64,000 nt of DNA from Pseudomonadota bacterium (GCA_018896025.1 JAHIND010000017.1:248001-312000); one strand, 5' to 3'. Counted from the first letter of the stretch, positions 35,240 through 44,685 are shown. Numbers and translations: made by a program. Notes: generated by a model from the letters alone, not told the origin.

Positions 35240-36898
35240 GTGGAAGGCACCGGCGTAAACATTAAAAACTATATCTTCGTGCTTAAACGCAGGTGGATAT
35301 TGGTAGTGCCCATTTTCTTACTGGTGCTGGCCGGCGGCGTGGCCTATTGCCTGTTTTGGCCGCCTATTTACGAGGCCTCCTGCCTGGTGGTGGTGCAACC
35401 CCAGAAGGTGCCCGGCGACATCATTCGCCCCACGGTTACCAGCAAGATCGAGGAGCGCCTGCAGATCATCACCCAGCAGGTGCTAAGCCGCACCAGGCTC
35501 ACCGAAATTATAGAGCGCTTCGATCTTTACCCCGATAAACGCAACAAGGTGACTCCCGACGAGCTGGCCGAAATCATGCGCCGGGACATCACCATCAAGA
35601 TCAGCCGCAAGAACTACTTCACCATCACTTTTCTCTACACCAGCCCCTCCACGGTGGCCGCGGTTACCAACGCCTTGGCCGCCTTTTATGTGGACAGCAA
35701 CCTGCGCCTCAGGGAGCAGGACGCCGTGGGCACCGCCCGCTTCCTGGAGCGGGAACTTTCGCGCATGCGGGGCCAGCTATCGGACTGGGAAAAGCGAATC
35801 ACCGTATACAAGCAGCAACACCTGCAAGAGCTGCCCGAGTCGCGCCAATTCAACCTGAAGCTCATGGACCAGATGCGCCAGGACGCCAACATCATGGACG
35901 GCAAGGTGCAGCAGCTCAGGGTGCGCATCCACGGCTACGAGCAGGACATCGCCGAGTGGCAGCGCTGGATGGAGGGCCTGGAGCAGCGCCGGGCCGAGGC
36001 CAAATCCCGCGGCCTGCAGGGCGGCGGCTCCGGCGGTGGCAGCGGACAAGCCGAGTCCAGCCCCGAGGGCATCAAAAAACGCATCGAGGAGCTGAGGGTT
36101 TTCTACACCGACGACCATCCCGACATTCAGCGGCTCTTGCGCCACCTGAAAAAGGCCGAAGCCCTGGAGGCCACCAAGGAAGCCAAGAAAAAAGCCGCCG
36201 CAGCGGCCGCGGCCGCCGCCGGTCTCAAGGGGGAGCAGGCCACGCGCAACGCCATCGACGACGAGATGGCCAAGAGCAAGATGAGCATCCAGAAGCAGCT
36301 CCAGCGCATCGAGCAGGTCAACAGCGAGATCCGCGAAACCGAGATGCGCAAGAACCAATACCTGGAGCAGGCGGATCTCATCCGCAAGCGGGTGGACAAC
36401 GCTCCGGCGGTGACCGAGCAGCTGAGCGAGCTCAGCCGGGGCTACGAGGAACTGAACACCGCCTACCAGAAGCTGCACTCCAAATGGCTGGAAGCGCGCA
36501 TGTCCGCCAACATGGAGCGCACCCAGCGCGGCGAGCAGTTCGAGGTGGTGGACCCTGCCCAGGTGCCCGACGCCCCCTTCCGCCCCCAGGTGAAGCGGGC
36601 CATCCCGGTGACCCTGGGCCTGGCCCTGGCCTTGTCGGTGGGCCTGGCCTTCGGGCTCAGCTACATCGACGTCTCCTTCACCTCCACCATGCAGTTGGAG
36701 CGCCAGTCCGGCTTGCCGGTGCTCATGGTGCTGCCCCCCCTGACCACCCCGGAGGAGCAGGCGGCGGCGTTGCGGCGCAACATGATTTTCGGCGCGTTTT
36801 TCGGCGTCATTTTCCTGTTCCTGATGGGATTGGTGGGCGTCCTGGTCACCGGCAGGGGGCCTGCCCTAAAACGTTTGTTTACGGGAATGGTATCCTGA
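35240..36898 (+). CDS. Wzz-family chain-length determinant protein (XrtA type)
   Basis: The 552-residue inner-membrane protein has a first membrane helix at about residues 18-37 (WILVVPIFLLVLAGGVAYC), a Wzz domain, long periplasmic coiled coils, a GNVR-like region (FEVVDPAQVPDAPFRPQV), and membrane segments near 455-475 and 515-540. Such proteins set polysaccharide chain length together with the kinase and polymerase. Two low-complexity stretches are unusual: a Gly-Ser run near residues 260-270 (GGGSGGGSG) and an Ala run near 315-325. The GTG start lies five bases after the barrel gene stop. Confidence 0.9.
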   Translation: MEGTGVNIKNYIFVLKRRWILVVPIFLLVLAGGVAYCLFWPPIYEASCLVVVQPQKVPGDIIRPTVTSKIEERLQIITQQVLSRTRLTEIIERFDLYPDKRNKVTPDELAEIMRRDITIKISRKNYFTITFLYTSPSTVAAVTNALAAFYVDSNLRLREQDAVGTARFLERELSRMRGQLSDWEKRITVYKQQHLQELPESRQFNLKLMDQMRQDANIMDGKVQQLRVRIHGYEQDIAEWQRWMEGLEQRRAEAKSRGLQGGGSGGGSGQAESSPEGIKKRIEELRVFYTDDHPDIQRLLRHLKKAEALEATKEAKKKAAAAAAAAAGLKGEQATRNAIDDEMAKSKMSIQKQLQRIEQVNSEIRETEMRKNQYLEQADLIRKRVDNAPAVTEQLSELSRGYEELNTAYQKLHSKWLEARMSANMERTQRGEQFEVVDPAQVPDAPFRPQVKRAIPVTLGLALALSVGLAFGLSYIDVSFTSTMQLERQSGLPVLMVLPPLTTPEEQAAALRRNMIFGAFFGVIFLFLMGLVGVLVTGRGPALKRLFTGMVS

Positions 36899-36902
36899 GG
36901 CC

Positions 36903-38468
36903 ATGTACGAAGACTTTTTTCATTTTCGCGAGAAGCCCTTCGCCCTGGAGCCCAGCGCGCGCTTCATCGTTTTGAGCCGCGACCACCGCGAGGCCCTGGC
37001 CACCCTGGTCTACGCCATCGACCAACAAGAAGGCTGGGCCATGCTCCTGGGCCAGCCGGGAGTGGGCAAGACCACCCTGGTCATCGCCTTGCTCAAGGAT
37101 TTGGGCGAGCGGGTGATCCCGGCGGTGATAACCAACCCCCGGGTGGAGCCCCTGGACTTCATGAACATGATGGCCCTGGAGTTGGGCCTGCCCGGCCCCT
37201 TCCGCAGCAAGGGCCAGTTCCTGGTGGCCTTGAACGACCTGCTCAAGCAGTGCCGCCGGGAGGGCAAGGTCATCCTGCTGGTGGTGGACGAGGCCCACAG
37301 CCTGCTGCCGGAGATGGTGGAAGAGCTGCGCCTGTTGGGCAACCTGGACGACTCCACGCCCCGGGTGCTCAACATCTTTTTGGTGGGCCAGCCGGAACTG
37401 CTCAAGCTGATAAAGCAGAGCGGCGGCACCTCCCTGTTGCAGCGCTTGCGGCGCTATTATCTCCTGCGCCCCATGGGCGAAGACGAGACCACGCGCTACA
37501 TAGAACACCGCCTCAAGATCGCCGGCGGCAACCCCGACCTTTTCACCGCCCAGGCCATGTCGGCCATCCACCGCCTCACCCGGGGGGTGCCCAGGCTCAT
37601 CAACTCGTTGTGCGACGATGCCCTGCTGTTGGCCTACACCCAGGACACCGCCAAGGTGGACTTGGCCCAGGTGGTGGCCGCGGCCAAGGAAGACCCCAGC
37701 CTGCGCTGGACCTTCGGGGCCCTGGACCTTCCCGAGGAGGAGGTGGCCGAGGCCCAGGCCGCGCCGGAGACCGGGGCCGAGCCCGGACCATTTGATGCGC
37801 CCTGGCAGGATACGCCCATAGCCTCCCCGCCCGAGCCGCAGCCATACCAGGCGCCGCCCCAACAGCCCCAGTACCAGGCGCCGCCCGCGCAGGCGGCCCA
37901 GCCCCAGGTTCCGCCCCAGGCTTATCAGGCCCCGCCCCAAGCGCAGGCCTATCAGGCGCCGCAGCCCCAGGCCTACCAGCAGCCCCAGGCCTACCAGCCG
38001 CCGCCGGGGCCGTCTCCGGTGGACAAGGCCCGGCACCAGGCGGAGATGAAGGCCCAGCGCCAGGCCCTGAAAGCCCAGCAGTTGAACCAGCGCGAGGCCC
38101 TGAAGGCCGAGAAAAGGGCGCAGGCCGCCGCCATACGCGAGCTAAAGGGCCCCGGATTTTTTTCGCGCATGATCGGACGCCTGTCCCGCGAGGCGCCGCA
38201 CAGTTTCTGGATGCGCCTCGCGGTGCTGGGAGGCATTCTCCTTCTGGTATTCCTGTTGTACCAAGCCTGGCAACACGGCGGCCGCAGCCTGGCGGTGCGC
38301 ATGGGGCTTATCTCGCCGGCCATCATAATGCCCGGCGACATCAACTCCCCCCTGCCTAGGGACACGGTCCGGCCGCGCCAAGAGGGCCCGCCGGATTGGG
38401 GACCTCTGCTGCGTCCCGGTCAATCAACGGCCCCCCGCACCGGTTCCCTGAGCGGAGGCGGCGTCTAA
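36903..38468 (+). CDS. XrtA-associated AAA ATPase (ExeA-like) with Pro/Gln repeats
   Basis: The 521-residue protein begins MYEDFFHFREKPFALEPSAR, has Walker A GQPGVGKTT at residues 50-58 and Walker B VILLVVDEAH at 123-132. It closes the ATPase part with HRLTRGVPRLINSLCDDALL near 230. This is the putative XrtA/PEP-CTERM-locus ATPase. Residues about 300-370 are Pro/Gln/Ala repeats (YQAPPQ-like), then a basic coiled-coil segment and a membrane segment near 440-460 (AVLGGILLLVFLLYQAW). The last part is outside the core family, so the C-terminus looks extended. The stop overlaps the next ATG. Confidence 0.9.
   Translation: MYEDFFHFREKPFALEPSARFIVLSRDHREALATLVYAIDQQEGWAMLLGQPGVGKTTLVIALLKDLGERVIPAVITNPRVEPLDFMNMMALELGLPGPFRSKGQFLVALNDLLKQCRREGKVILLVVDEAHSLLPEMVEELRLLGNLDDSTPRVLNIFLVGQPELLKLIKQSGGTSLLQRLRRYYLLRPMGEDETTRYIEHRLKIAGGNPDLFTAQAMSAIHRLTRGVPRLINSLCDDALLLAYTQDTAKVDLAQVVAAAKEDPSLRWTFGALDLPEEEVAEAQAAPETGAEPGPFDAPWQDTPIASPPEPQPYQAPPQQPQYQAPPAQAAQPQVPPQAYQAPPQAQAYQAPQPQAYQQPQAYQPPPGPSPVDKARHQAEMKAQRQALKAQQLNQREALKAEKRAQAAAIRELKGPGFFSRMIGRLSREAPHSFWMRLAVLGGILLLVFLLYQAWQHGGRSLAVRMGLISPAIIMPGDINSPLPRDTVRPRQEGPPDWGPLLRPGQSTAPRTGSLSGGGV
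37840..38010 (+). repeat. Pro/Gln/Ala codon repeats within the ATPase gene
   Basis: The segment codes for repeated YQAPPQ- and QAYQ-like motifs, with near-repeats of CAGGCG and CCGCCCCAA. It lies between the ATPase core and the membrane segment and is probably a flexible linker. Repeats like these can change length between strains. Confidence 0.7.
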
Positions 38469-39355
38469 TGGTCAAGCTCAGCGACGTTCTTGAAAAAAAG
38501 GGGCGCAGCCTACAGGAGCCCGACCTGGACCCGGCGGCCGCCGCCCCGCCCGCGGCTTCCCCCGGAAAGGCCCCGGCCCAGGCCCCGGCAGCCTCCCCCA
38601 CGAGCAACCGGCCGCAGGAGTCCGCCCCGGCGACCGCTCCCGCACCGGTGGAGGAAGAAACGCCGCTGACCCAGGAGGAAACCTCGCGCCTGGTCAGCCG
38701 CTACCAGCCGGGCAGCCCCGAGGCCAAGCGCATCGACATGCTGCGCTCCCAGTTGCTCTATCCGTTCCACGGCGAACCGCCGCACACCATCATGATCACC
38801 AGCGCCGCCCCCAGGGAGGGGCGCAGCCTGCTCACCGCCAACTTGGCCCTCTCCTTTGCCCGCGGCTTGCAGCAATACGTCATGGTCATGGACTGCCACC
38901 TCACCGAACCCAGCCAGCACCGGATGCTCAAGGTGGACCGCACCCCGGGGCTCACCGACTTCCTGCTTTGGGACGCCCCGGTGCCGGACATCATTCACTG
39001 GACCGATGTGGATAGACTTTCGGTGATTCCGGCGGGCAGCCCCTCGAACCGATCGGCCGAAATTTTAGCCACCGACAAGATGGCAGGGCTGGTCCAGGAA
39101 CTGCGCTCGCGCTACAAGGACCGCTATATCATCCTGGACACCCCGCCGGTGCAGGCCTTCGATGACCCGGCGGTCTTGGCCCGCATGGTGGAGGCCATCG
39201 TGGTGGTGGTGCTGGGAGGGGTCACCGACCGCGAGTTGGTGCTCAGAAGCATCCGCACCATGCCCGAGGAGAAAATTCTGGGCCTGGTGCTCAACGACAT
39301 GAAGGCCGCGGTAATGGACGCCCCGGACCTGGGTTCTCTGCTGGAGAGCGAATAG
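38468..39355 (+). CDS. Tyrosine-kinase-like (BY-kinase/ParA-type) protein with Arg in Walker A
   Basis: The 295-residue protein has a Pro/Ala-rich first 70 residues, then the BY-kinase-like fold: MITSAAPREGRSLLTANLAL (109-128), Walker A' VMVMDCHLTEPS (138-149) and Walker B YIILDTPP (220-227). The family signature is EGKS-T, but here residue 119 is Arg (codon CGC). There is no Tyr cluster at the C-terminus (it ends GSLLESE). Autophosphorylating tyrosine kinases of this locus type normally have both. It may therefore be a pseudokinase partner of the Wzz-like protein. The ATG overlaps the preceding stop (TAATG). Confidence 0.85.
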   Translation: MVKLSDVLEKKGRSLQEPDLDPAAAAPPAASPGKAPAQAPAASPTSNRPQESAPATAPAPVEEETPLTQEETSRLVSRYQPGSPEAKRIDMLRSQLLYPFHGEPPHTIMITSAAPREGRSLLTANLALSFARGLQQYVMVMDCHLTEPSQHRMLKVDRTPGLTDFLLWDAPVPDIIHWTDVDRLSVIPAGSPSNRSAEILATDKMAGLVQELRSRYKDRYIILDTPPVQAFDDPAVLARMVEAIVVVVLGGVTDRELVLRSIRTMPEEKILGLVLNDMKAAVMDAPDLGSLLESE

Positions 39356-39358
39356 GTT

Positions 39359-40798
39359 ATGTTGATTTCCTCCAGCCGGCCATCGCCCTACATCATCGCC
39401 TTTGTCCTGGGCGAGTCGCTCCTGATGATCGGGGGGGCCGTGCTGGCCGTGTATTTTCGCCTGGGCACCTCCGCGGAGATATTCACCTTCCGCTATTCCT
39501 GGTACCGCCTGCTGTTGGTGCCGGTGGTGCTCCAGGTCACCTTCTACTATTCCGATCTGCACAACTTCCGCATAAGCCGCCCCTTCATCTGGATCGTGGC
39601 CCGGGTCACCCAAGCCATGGCCGTGGGCACCCTGGCCCTGGCGGTGGTCTACTACTTCCTGCCCCGCCTGCTCCTGGGCCGCGGCATCCTCTTCCTGAGC
39701 TTCATCATCACCACCCTGTTGGTGCTGATCTGGCGTGGCCTGTACCGCTGGGCCCTGCAACAGCGCTTTTTGGCCGCCCGCCTGTTGATCCTGGGCAGCG
39801 GCTCCTTGGCCGACTCCATCATCGAGGAGCTGATCAGCCGCTCGGACAACGTCTACAACGTTGTGGGGATCATGGACCTGTCGGCCGATGGCTTGGCCCG
39901 CCGCGCGGGCGACGAGCCCACCCCGGAAGTGAACCTGAGCGAGCAGTGGGCCTCCCTGCTCAAGGCCGAGTTGCGCCACGACCCCAGCGAGCTGATGGGC
40001 CTAGTCCGCTATTTGGAAGTGAACATGGTGGTGGCGGCCATGGACGAAAAGCGCGGCCGCATGCCCATGCAGGAGTTGTTGGAAGTGCGCATGGTGGGGG
40101 TGCCCATCATCACCGGAGAGGACTTCTACGAGCAGATCGCCGGGCGCATCCTGGCCGACCGCATCCGGCCCGGCTGGCTGATTTTTTCGCCGGGCTTCAC
40201 CACCAGCCGCCTGCGCAGCCTCACCAAGCGGGCCATGGACGTGGCCATCAGCCTCATGGGGCTGCTGCTTTCGCTGCCCTTCACCTGGTTAATCGCCCTG
40301 GCCATCAAGCTGGACAGCAAGGGTCCGCTCATTTACCGCCAGGAGCGCACCGGCCAGCACGGCAAGATCTTCCAGGTGCTCAAGTTCCGCTCCATGGTAT
40401 CCGACGCGGAAAAGCTCTCCGGCCCGGTCTGGGCCGAGGAGGACGACTCGCGCATAACCAGGGTGGGGCGCATAATGCGCAAGACGCGCCTGGATGAAAT
40501 CCCCCAGATGTATAATGTGCTCAAGGGCGAAATGAGCTTCGTGGGTCCGCGTCCAGAGCGGCCCAACTTCGTCAAGCAGCTCTCCCAGGAACTGCCCTAT
40601 TACCAGGAGCGCCTCAAGGTAAAGCCGGGCATCACCGGCTGGGCCCAGATCTGCTACCCCTACGGCTCCACGGTCAACGCGGCCCTGGAAAAGCTAAACT
40701 ACGACCTTTATTACATCAAGCATTCCAGCATCAGCATGGACATGACCATCCTGCTGCAGACCATAAAGATCATCATTTTCGGCGGAGGGGGGCGATGA
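39359..40798 (+). CDS. Polyprenyl glycosylphosphotransferase (priming sugar transferase)
   Basis: This enzyme puts the first sugar-1-phosphate on undecaprenyl phosphate. The 479-residue protein has about four or five membrane segments in residues 1-115, a Rossmann-like middle (LLILGSGSLADSIIEEL), and the C-terminal bacterial sugar-transferase domain. That domain begins KRAMDVAISLMGLLLSLPF, continues with YRQERTGQHGKIFQVLKFRSM and includes RKTRLDEIPQMYNVLKGEM and PRPERPNFV. This is the WbaP/EpsE-type signature. The stop overlaps the exosortase ATG, giving tight coupling. Confidence 0.95.
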   Translation: MLISSSRPSPYIIAFVLGESLLMIGGAVLAVYFRLGTSAEIFTFRYSWYRLLLVPVVLQVTFYYSDLHNFRISRPFIWIVARVTQAMAVGTLALAVVYYFLPRLLLGRGILFLSFIITTLLVLIWRGLYRWALQQRFLAARLLILGSGSLADSIIEELISRSDNVYNVVGIMDLSADGLARRAGDEPTPEVNLSEQWASLLKAELRHDPSELMGLVRYLEVNMVVAAMDEKRGRMPMQELLEVRMVGVPIITGEDFYEQIAGRILADRIRPGWLIFSPGFTTSRLRSLTKRAMDVAISLMGLLLSLPFTWLIALAIKLDSKGPLIYRQERTGQHGKIFQVLKFRSMVSDAEKLSGPVWAEEDDSRITRVGRIMRKTRLDEIPQMYNVLKGEMSFVGPRPERPNFVKQLSQELPYYQERLKVKPGITGWAQICYPYGSTVNAALEKLNYDLYYIKHSSISMDMTILLQTIKIIIFGGGGR

Positions 40799-41667
40799 GC
40801 CAAAAACGGCAAGAATCCAGTAGCGCATCCCCTCTGCTCACTTGGCTGGCCTGGGCAGTGGTGCTGGGTCTGCTGGCCTGGGTCTACACCCCCATCGTAA
40901 CCGGCATGGTGGCCAACTGGTGGGTGGACCCCAACTACTCCCACGGCTTTCTGGTGCCTCTGATATCCGCTTATCTGGTCTGGCGCCAGCGCAAGGAGCT
41001 GGCCGAGGAGCCCAAGAAGACCAACTACCTGGGCCTGGTGATCCTAGCCGCCTCCCTGGCCATGCTGGTCATGGGCCAGCTGGCCCACGAGTTCTACCTG
41101 CGCCGGGTCAGCCTGATCCCCCTGATGTGGGGCCTGGTGCTCCTGGCCTGGGGCTGGCATGTGGCCCGGCGGGTGCTGTTCGCCTTCGCCTACCTCATCC
41201 TCATGGTGCCCCTGCCCTATCTGCTCTACGACGCGGTGGCCTTCCCCCTGCGCCTTATCGCCGCCGAGATCGCCGCCTGGGGCATCCGGCTGTTCGGCAT
41301 ACCGGTGTATTTGGAAGGCAACGTCATCCATCTGCCCAACCTGGTGATGAACATTGTGGACGCCTGCTCGGGTATCCGCAGCCTCATCTCCCTGCTGGCG
41401 GTGGGGGTCATCCTGGCCTACCTCATCCTGCCCAACCGCTGGGTCAAGGTGATCGTGGTAATCCTGGTGCCCCCGGTGGCGGTGTTCACCAATGCGCTCA
41501 GGGTCACCCTGGCCGGAGTGCTCAGCCAGTGGGTGGGCCCCGAGACCTTGGAAGGGGTCATGCACGACTTCGTGGGCTGGGCGGTGTTCATGGCCGGCTT
41601 CGTCCTGCTGCTGTTCATCACCTTGCTGCTTAAAAAGCTGAGCCCGCCCGGGAAGGAGGCCTCATGA
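40795..41667 (+). CDS. Exosortase
   Basis: Exosortases are membrane cysteine transpeptidases that process C-terminal PEP-CTERM-type sorting signals. The 290-residue protein has about eight hydrophobic segments. The catalytic residues are present: Cys191 in VDACSGIRSLISLLAVG, Arg236 in FTNALRVTLAG and His257 in VMHDFVGWAVF. The N-terminal NYSHGFLVPLISAYLVWRQR is the other family signature. The exact exosortase subclass cannot be named by eye. EpsI follows as a coupled partner (the stop overlaps the next ATG), and export and chain-length genes precede it. Confidence 0.93.
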   Translation: MSQKRQESSSASPLLTWLAWAVVLGLLAWVYTPIVTGMVANWWVDPNYSHGFLVPLISAYLVWRQRKELAEEPKKTNYLGLVILAASLAMLVMGQLAHEFYLRRVSLIPLMWGLVLLAWGWHVARRVLFAFAYLILMVPLPYLLYDAVAFPLRLIAAEIAAWGIRLFGIPVYLEGNVIHLPNLVMNIVDACSGIRSLISLLAVGVILAYLILPNRWVKVIVVILVPPVAVFTNALRVTLAGVLSQWVGPETLEGVMHDFVGWAVFMAGFVLLLFITLLLKKLSPPGKEAS

Positions 41668-42314
41668 GTTCGCCACGCGCAACCAGGGGCTTGTTCATCG
41701 CCGCCGGGCTGCTGATACTGGCCGCGCTGTTCGTGGCCGTGGGCCAGGAGGTCAAGCCCCAAAAGCTGGCCCAACCCCTGGACCGGCTTCCCCTTTCCCT
41801 GGGCGTCTGGCGGGCGGTGGGGGCGGACCAGGCCCTGGACCAGAGCACCCTCCAGGTGCTCAGGCCCAGCGACTATCTGCTGCGCAACTACATCAACCCC
41901 CAAGGCCAGGTTTGCACCGTGTTCGTGGCCTTTTTCGCTCTTCAGCAAGAGGGGCAGATCATACATTCGCCCCGTCATTGCCTGCCGGGCAACGGCTGGC
42001 AGATATCCCAACGCGACAAGGTTCAGGTCCCGGGGCCAGGCGGCCCCTGGCCGTTGAACCACCTCACCCTGGGACGCAATCTCGACAAGCTCAGCGTACT
42101 CTACTGGTATCAGGGCCGGGGCCGCATCAAGGCCGATGAGTACCGCGACCGGGCCTACCTGGTGTGGGACGGCATAGTGCACAACCGCAACGATGGATCT
42201 CTGGTGCGCCTGACCATGGACACCCCTCGCGGCATGGCGCAGGCCCTGGCGCAGCAAAAGAAGTTGGCCGCCATCATCATCCCGGCCCTGGAAAAAATTC
42301 TACCGCCCTTTTAG
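41664..42314 (+). CDS. epsI: EpsI-family exosortase-associated protein
   Basis: The 216-residue protein has one N-terminal membrane segment (residues 8-29) followed by an extracytoplasmic domain. The HSPRHCLPGNGWQISQR motif (about residues 95-111) is the characteristic Cys-containing signature of EpsI proteins, which accompany or are fused to exosortases. A plausible role is as accessory to the sorting reaction or polysaccharide maturation; the biochemical function is not known. It begins inside the end of the exosortase gene (ATGA). Confidence 0.92.
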   Translation: MSSPRATRGLFIAAGLLILAALFVAVGQEVKPQKLAQPLDRLPLSLGVWRAVGADQALDQSTLQVLRPSDYLLRNYINPQGQVCTVFVAFFALQQEGQIIHSPRHCLPGNGWQISQRDKVQVPGPGGPWPLNHLTLGRNLDKLSVLYWYQGRGRIKADEYRDRAYLVWDGIVHNRNDGSLVRLTMDTPRGMAQALAQQKKLAAIIIPALEKILPPF

Positions 42315-42345
42315 GCGCCGCCCGTTACCGGCAGAGAGTAGAATC

Positions 42346-43623
42346 TTGGGCTTTTTCTTTACACTCATATTTATTATCTTTCTCTACGTCCGTCCCCAGG
42401 AGTTCTGGGATGTACTGCTCAATCTGCCGGTCATGGACATCCTGGCCGGCGGGGCATTGATCTCCGTTTTTTTGGAAGGCTCCTTCGACAAGGCCAAATT
42501 CAGCTACTCTCCCATAGCCAAGGTCGTGGTGATCATGTGGCTGTGGTTCGCCTTCACCGAGATTCCCACCGGCTGGCTTGGCGGGATCACCTACGCCCTG
42601 AGAAAGTTCTCGCCTACCGCGATCCTGTTCTATCTCATCGTGCTTACGGTGAACAACCTGACCCGGTTGCGCATGCTGCTGTGGACTCTGATCATGGTCA
42701 CGGTTTTTTTGTCGGTGGATGCCATTATTCAGTTCTACACCGGCGTCAGCCTGGTGGGGACCGTGGCCCTGCAACGCCACGTGGGCGAGGGCGAGTTCGT
42801 AACCCAAGCCAAGGGTATCGGCATCTTCGCCGACCCCAACGACCTTGCCTTGCACGTGGTGCCTATGCTGGCCTTCCTGTTGCCTCCCTTTTATAAGCAC
42901 TCAATCGGCAAGCACGCCTTCTCCGCGGTAATTTTGCTCATCCCCCTGGTGACCGGTGTGGTCTACACCCGCTCCAGGGGCGGCATCATGGCCATGGCCT
43001 TCGTGGCCTGGATTTACCTGCGCCACCGGGTGGGCCTCGCCTTCTCCGTCGTGGGCCTGGTGCTGCTTTTCGGCCTACTGGCGGCCATCCCCCGCTTCGG
43101 CGACACCAGCGCCAGCGCGGGCTCGGCCCAGTCGCGCCTGGATCACTGGGCTTACGGAATCCAACTGTTCAGGTCCAGCCCCATTTGGGGTGTCGGTTGG
43201 GACATGTTCCGGGCCGACGGCTACCGCCACACCGCCCACAACTCATTTGTCCTGGTGATGGCCGAAACCGGCCTGGTGGGATGCATGATGTGGGTGTCCA
43301 TGTTCTACCTGGCAGGCAAACACATCTTCCGCATGCAGCGCATAACCCGCGGCCCCCCTTGGGTGGAGCCGATGTCCAAGGCCCTGGAGGCCGCCATGGG
43401 AGGCTGGATGGTGGGAGGGTTCTTCCTCAGCCAGAGTTACGGCTTTTTGTTATATATCCTCATGGGCATAGTGGTGGCCACGGTCAATATCCTGTCCAAG
43501 CTGGGCCTAGACATAAGCGTAACCTGGACCGGACGCGACACCCGCAACGTTTTTTTCATAACCGTGGGTATGATAATTTTCATTCACGTTCTGGCCAAGA
43601 CCTTGTTCGTGGTGGGGGGGTAG
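42346..43623 (+). CDS. O-antigen ligase-like (Wzy_C) membrane protein
   Basis: The 425-residue protein has about 11-12 hydrophobic segments and a long periplasmic loop with the RSRGG motif of Wzy_C proteins (TRSRGGIMAMAFVAW) and SSPIWGVGWDMFRADGYRHT-like residues including HTAHNSFVLVMAETGLVG. O-antigen ligases and polysaccharide polymerases share this pattern, so in this locus it most likely polymerises or ligates the repeat unit. The start is a TTG preceded by AGAGAG, so the exact N-terminus is uncertain. It is one of the XrtA-type ligase relatives. Confidence 0.86.
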   Translation: MGFFFTLIFIIFLYVRPQEFWDVLLNLPVMDILAGGALISVFLEGSFDKAKFSYSPIAKVVVIMWLWFAFTEIPTGWLGGITYALRKFSPTAILFYLIVLTVNNLTRLRMLLWTLIMVTVFLSVDAIIQFYTGVSLVGTVALQRHVGEGEFVTQAKGIGIFADPNDLALHVVPMLAFLLPPFYKHSIGKHAFSAVILLIPLVTGVVYTRSRGGIMAMAFVAWIYLRHRVGLAFSVVGLVLLFGLLAAIPRFGDTSASAGSAQSRLDHWAYGIQLFRSSPIWGVGWDMFRADGYRHTAHNSFVLVMAETGLVGCMMWVSMFYLAGKHIFRMQRITRGPPWVEPMSKALEAAMGGWMVGGFFLSQSYGFLLYILMGIVVATVNILSKLGLDISVTWTGRDTRNVFFITVGMIIFIHVLAKTLFVVGG

Positions 43624-43629
43624 AGAGCC

Positions 43630-44685
43630 GTGGGCACCAAGGCCATGGAGATATGGCTGCCGGCCTATCTGCGCCAGGCTCTGCGTCCCCGCCCCCAGGC
43701 GCGGGGGCCGGTGACCATTTGCCTGGCCGTGGCCGACCATTTCGAGCCCTATTGGGCCGGAGCCGCCGGGGCCGAGGCCCTGAGCCGCCTGGCCTCCTGG
43801 GAGCAGGGCCTACCAGCCCTGTCCCAGGGGCTCAGCGACTGCCGGGGCCGTCCGCCCCAGCACGACTTCTTTTACCCCGTGGAGCAGTACCAGCCCGAGG
43901 TGTTGGAGCGCCTGGCCGCGCTTTGCCGCCAAGGCCTGGGCGCGGTGGAGGTGCATCTGCACCACCACGGCGAGAGCCCCCGGGAGTTGGAGGAGATGCT
44001 CACCGGCTTCGCCCAGACCCTGCACCAGGAACACGGCCTGCTGGAGCGCGACCCGCTAAGCGGCAAAATCACCTACGGCTTCATCCACGGCAACTGGTCC
44101 CTGGACAACTCCCGGCCCGACGGCCAGTGGTGCGGCTGCAACGAGGAGATATCGCTGTTGGGGCGCACCGGCTGCTACGCCGACTTCACCCTGCCCTCGG
44201 CCCCCAGCCCCACCCAGACCCGCATCGTCAACTCCATCTATTACGCCACCGACGACCCCGCCCGGCCCAAGAGCCACGATTCGGGGGTGCCCGCCGCGGT
44301 GGGGCGGCCTCCCTCGGGTGACCTGCTCTTGTTGCAGGGAGTGCTGGCCCTGGACTGGGGCCGGCGCAAGTGGGGGCTCTTGCCCCGCCTGGAGGTGTCG
44401 GAGCTGGCCTGGCACAACCCGCCGGACATCCGCCGCCTGCCCCTGTGGCTGCGCTACGCTCCGGCGGTGGCCGGGGCCGATCAGGTGCGCTTTATCAAGC
44501 TCTGCTGCCACGGCGCTCCCGAGGAGCATCGCGAGGCCCTTCTGGGCAAACCCATGCGCCTATTTTTAGAACAGCTTTGTACACGCTATAATGATGGGCA
44601 GCGTTATCGTTTGATGTTCATGACTTGCCGCGAGATGATCCAAGCAGTGCATGCCTTGGAGCAGGGGAAGAGCCTGGAGTGCTGA
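43630..44685 (+). CDS. Polysaccharide deacetylase-like protein
   Basis: The 351-residue protein has features of a divergent TIM-barrel carbohydrate esterase: VTICLAVADHFEPYW near residue 27 (Asp-His motif), AVEVHLHHHGESPRELEEM near 103 (His cluster), and GFIHGNWSLDNSRPDGQWCGC near 138. These positions could bind metal, but canonical NodB motif spacing is not clear, so deacetylase activity is inference. There is no signal peptide. It starts with a GTG seven bases after the ligase-like gene and overlaps the heparinase-like gene by seven bases. Confidence 0.68.
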   Translation: MGTKAMEIWLPAYLRQALRPRPQARGPVTICLAVADHFEPYWAGAAGAEALSRLASWEQGLPALSQGLSDCRGRPPQHDFFYPVEQYQPEVLERLAALCRQGLGAVEVHLHHHGESPRELEEMLTGFAQTLHQEHGLLERDPLSGKITYGFIHGNWSLDNSRPDGQWCGCNEEISLLGRTGCYADFTLPSAPSPTQTRIVNSIYYATDDPARPKSHDSGVPAAVGRPPSGDLLLLQGVLALDWGRRKWGLLPRLEVSELAWHNPPDIRRLPLWLRYAPAVAGADQVRFIKLCCHGAPEEHREALLGKPMRLFLEQLCTRYNDGQRYRLMFMTCREMIQAVHALEQGKSLEC

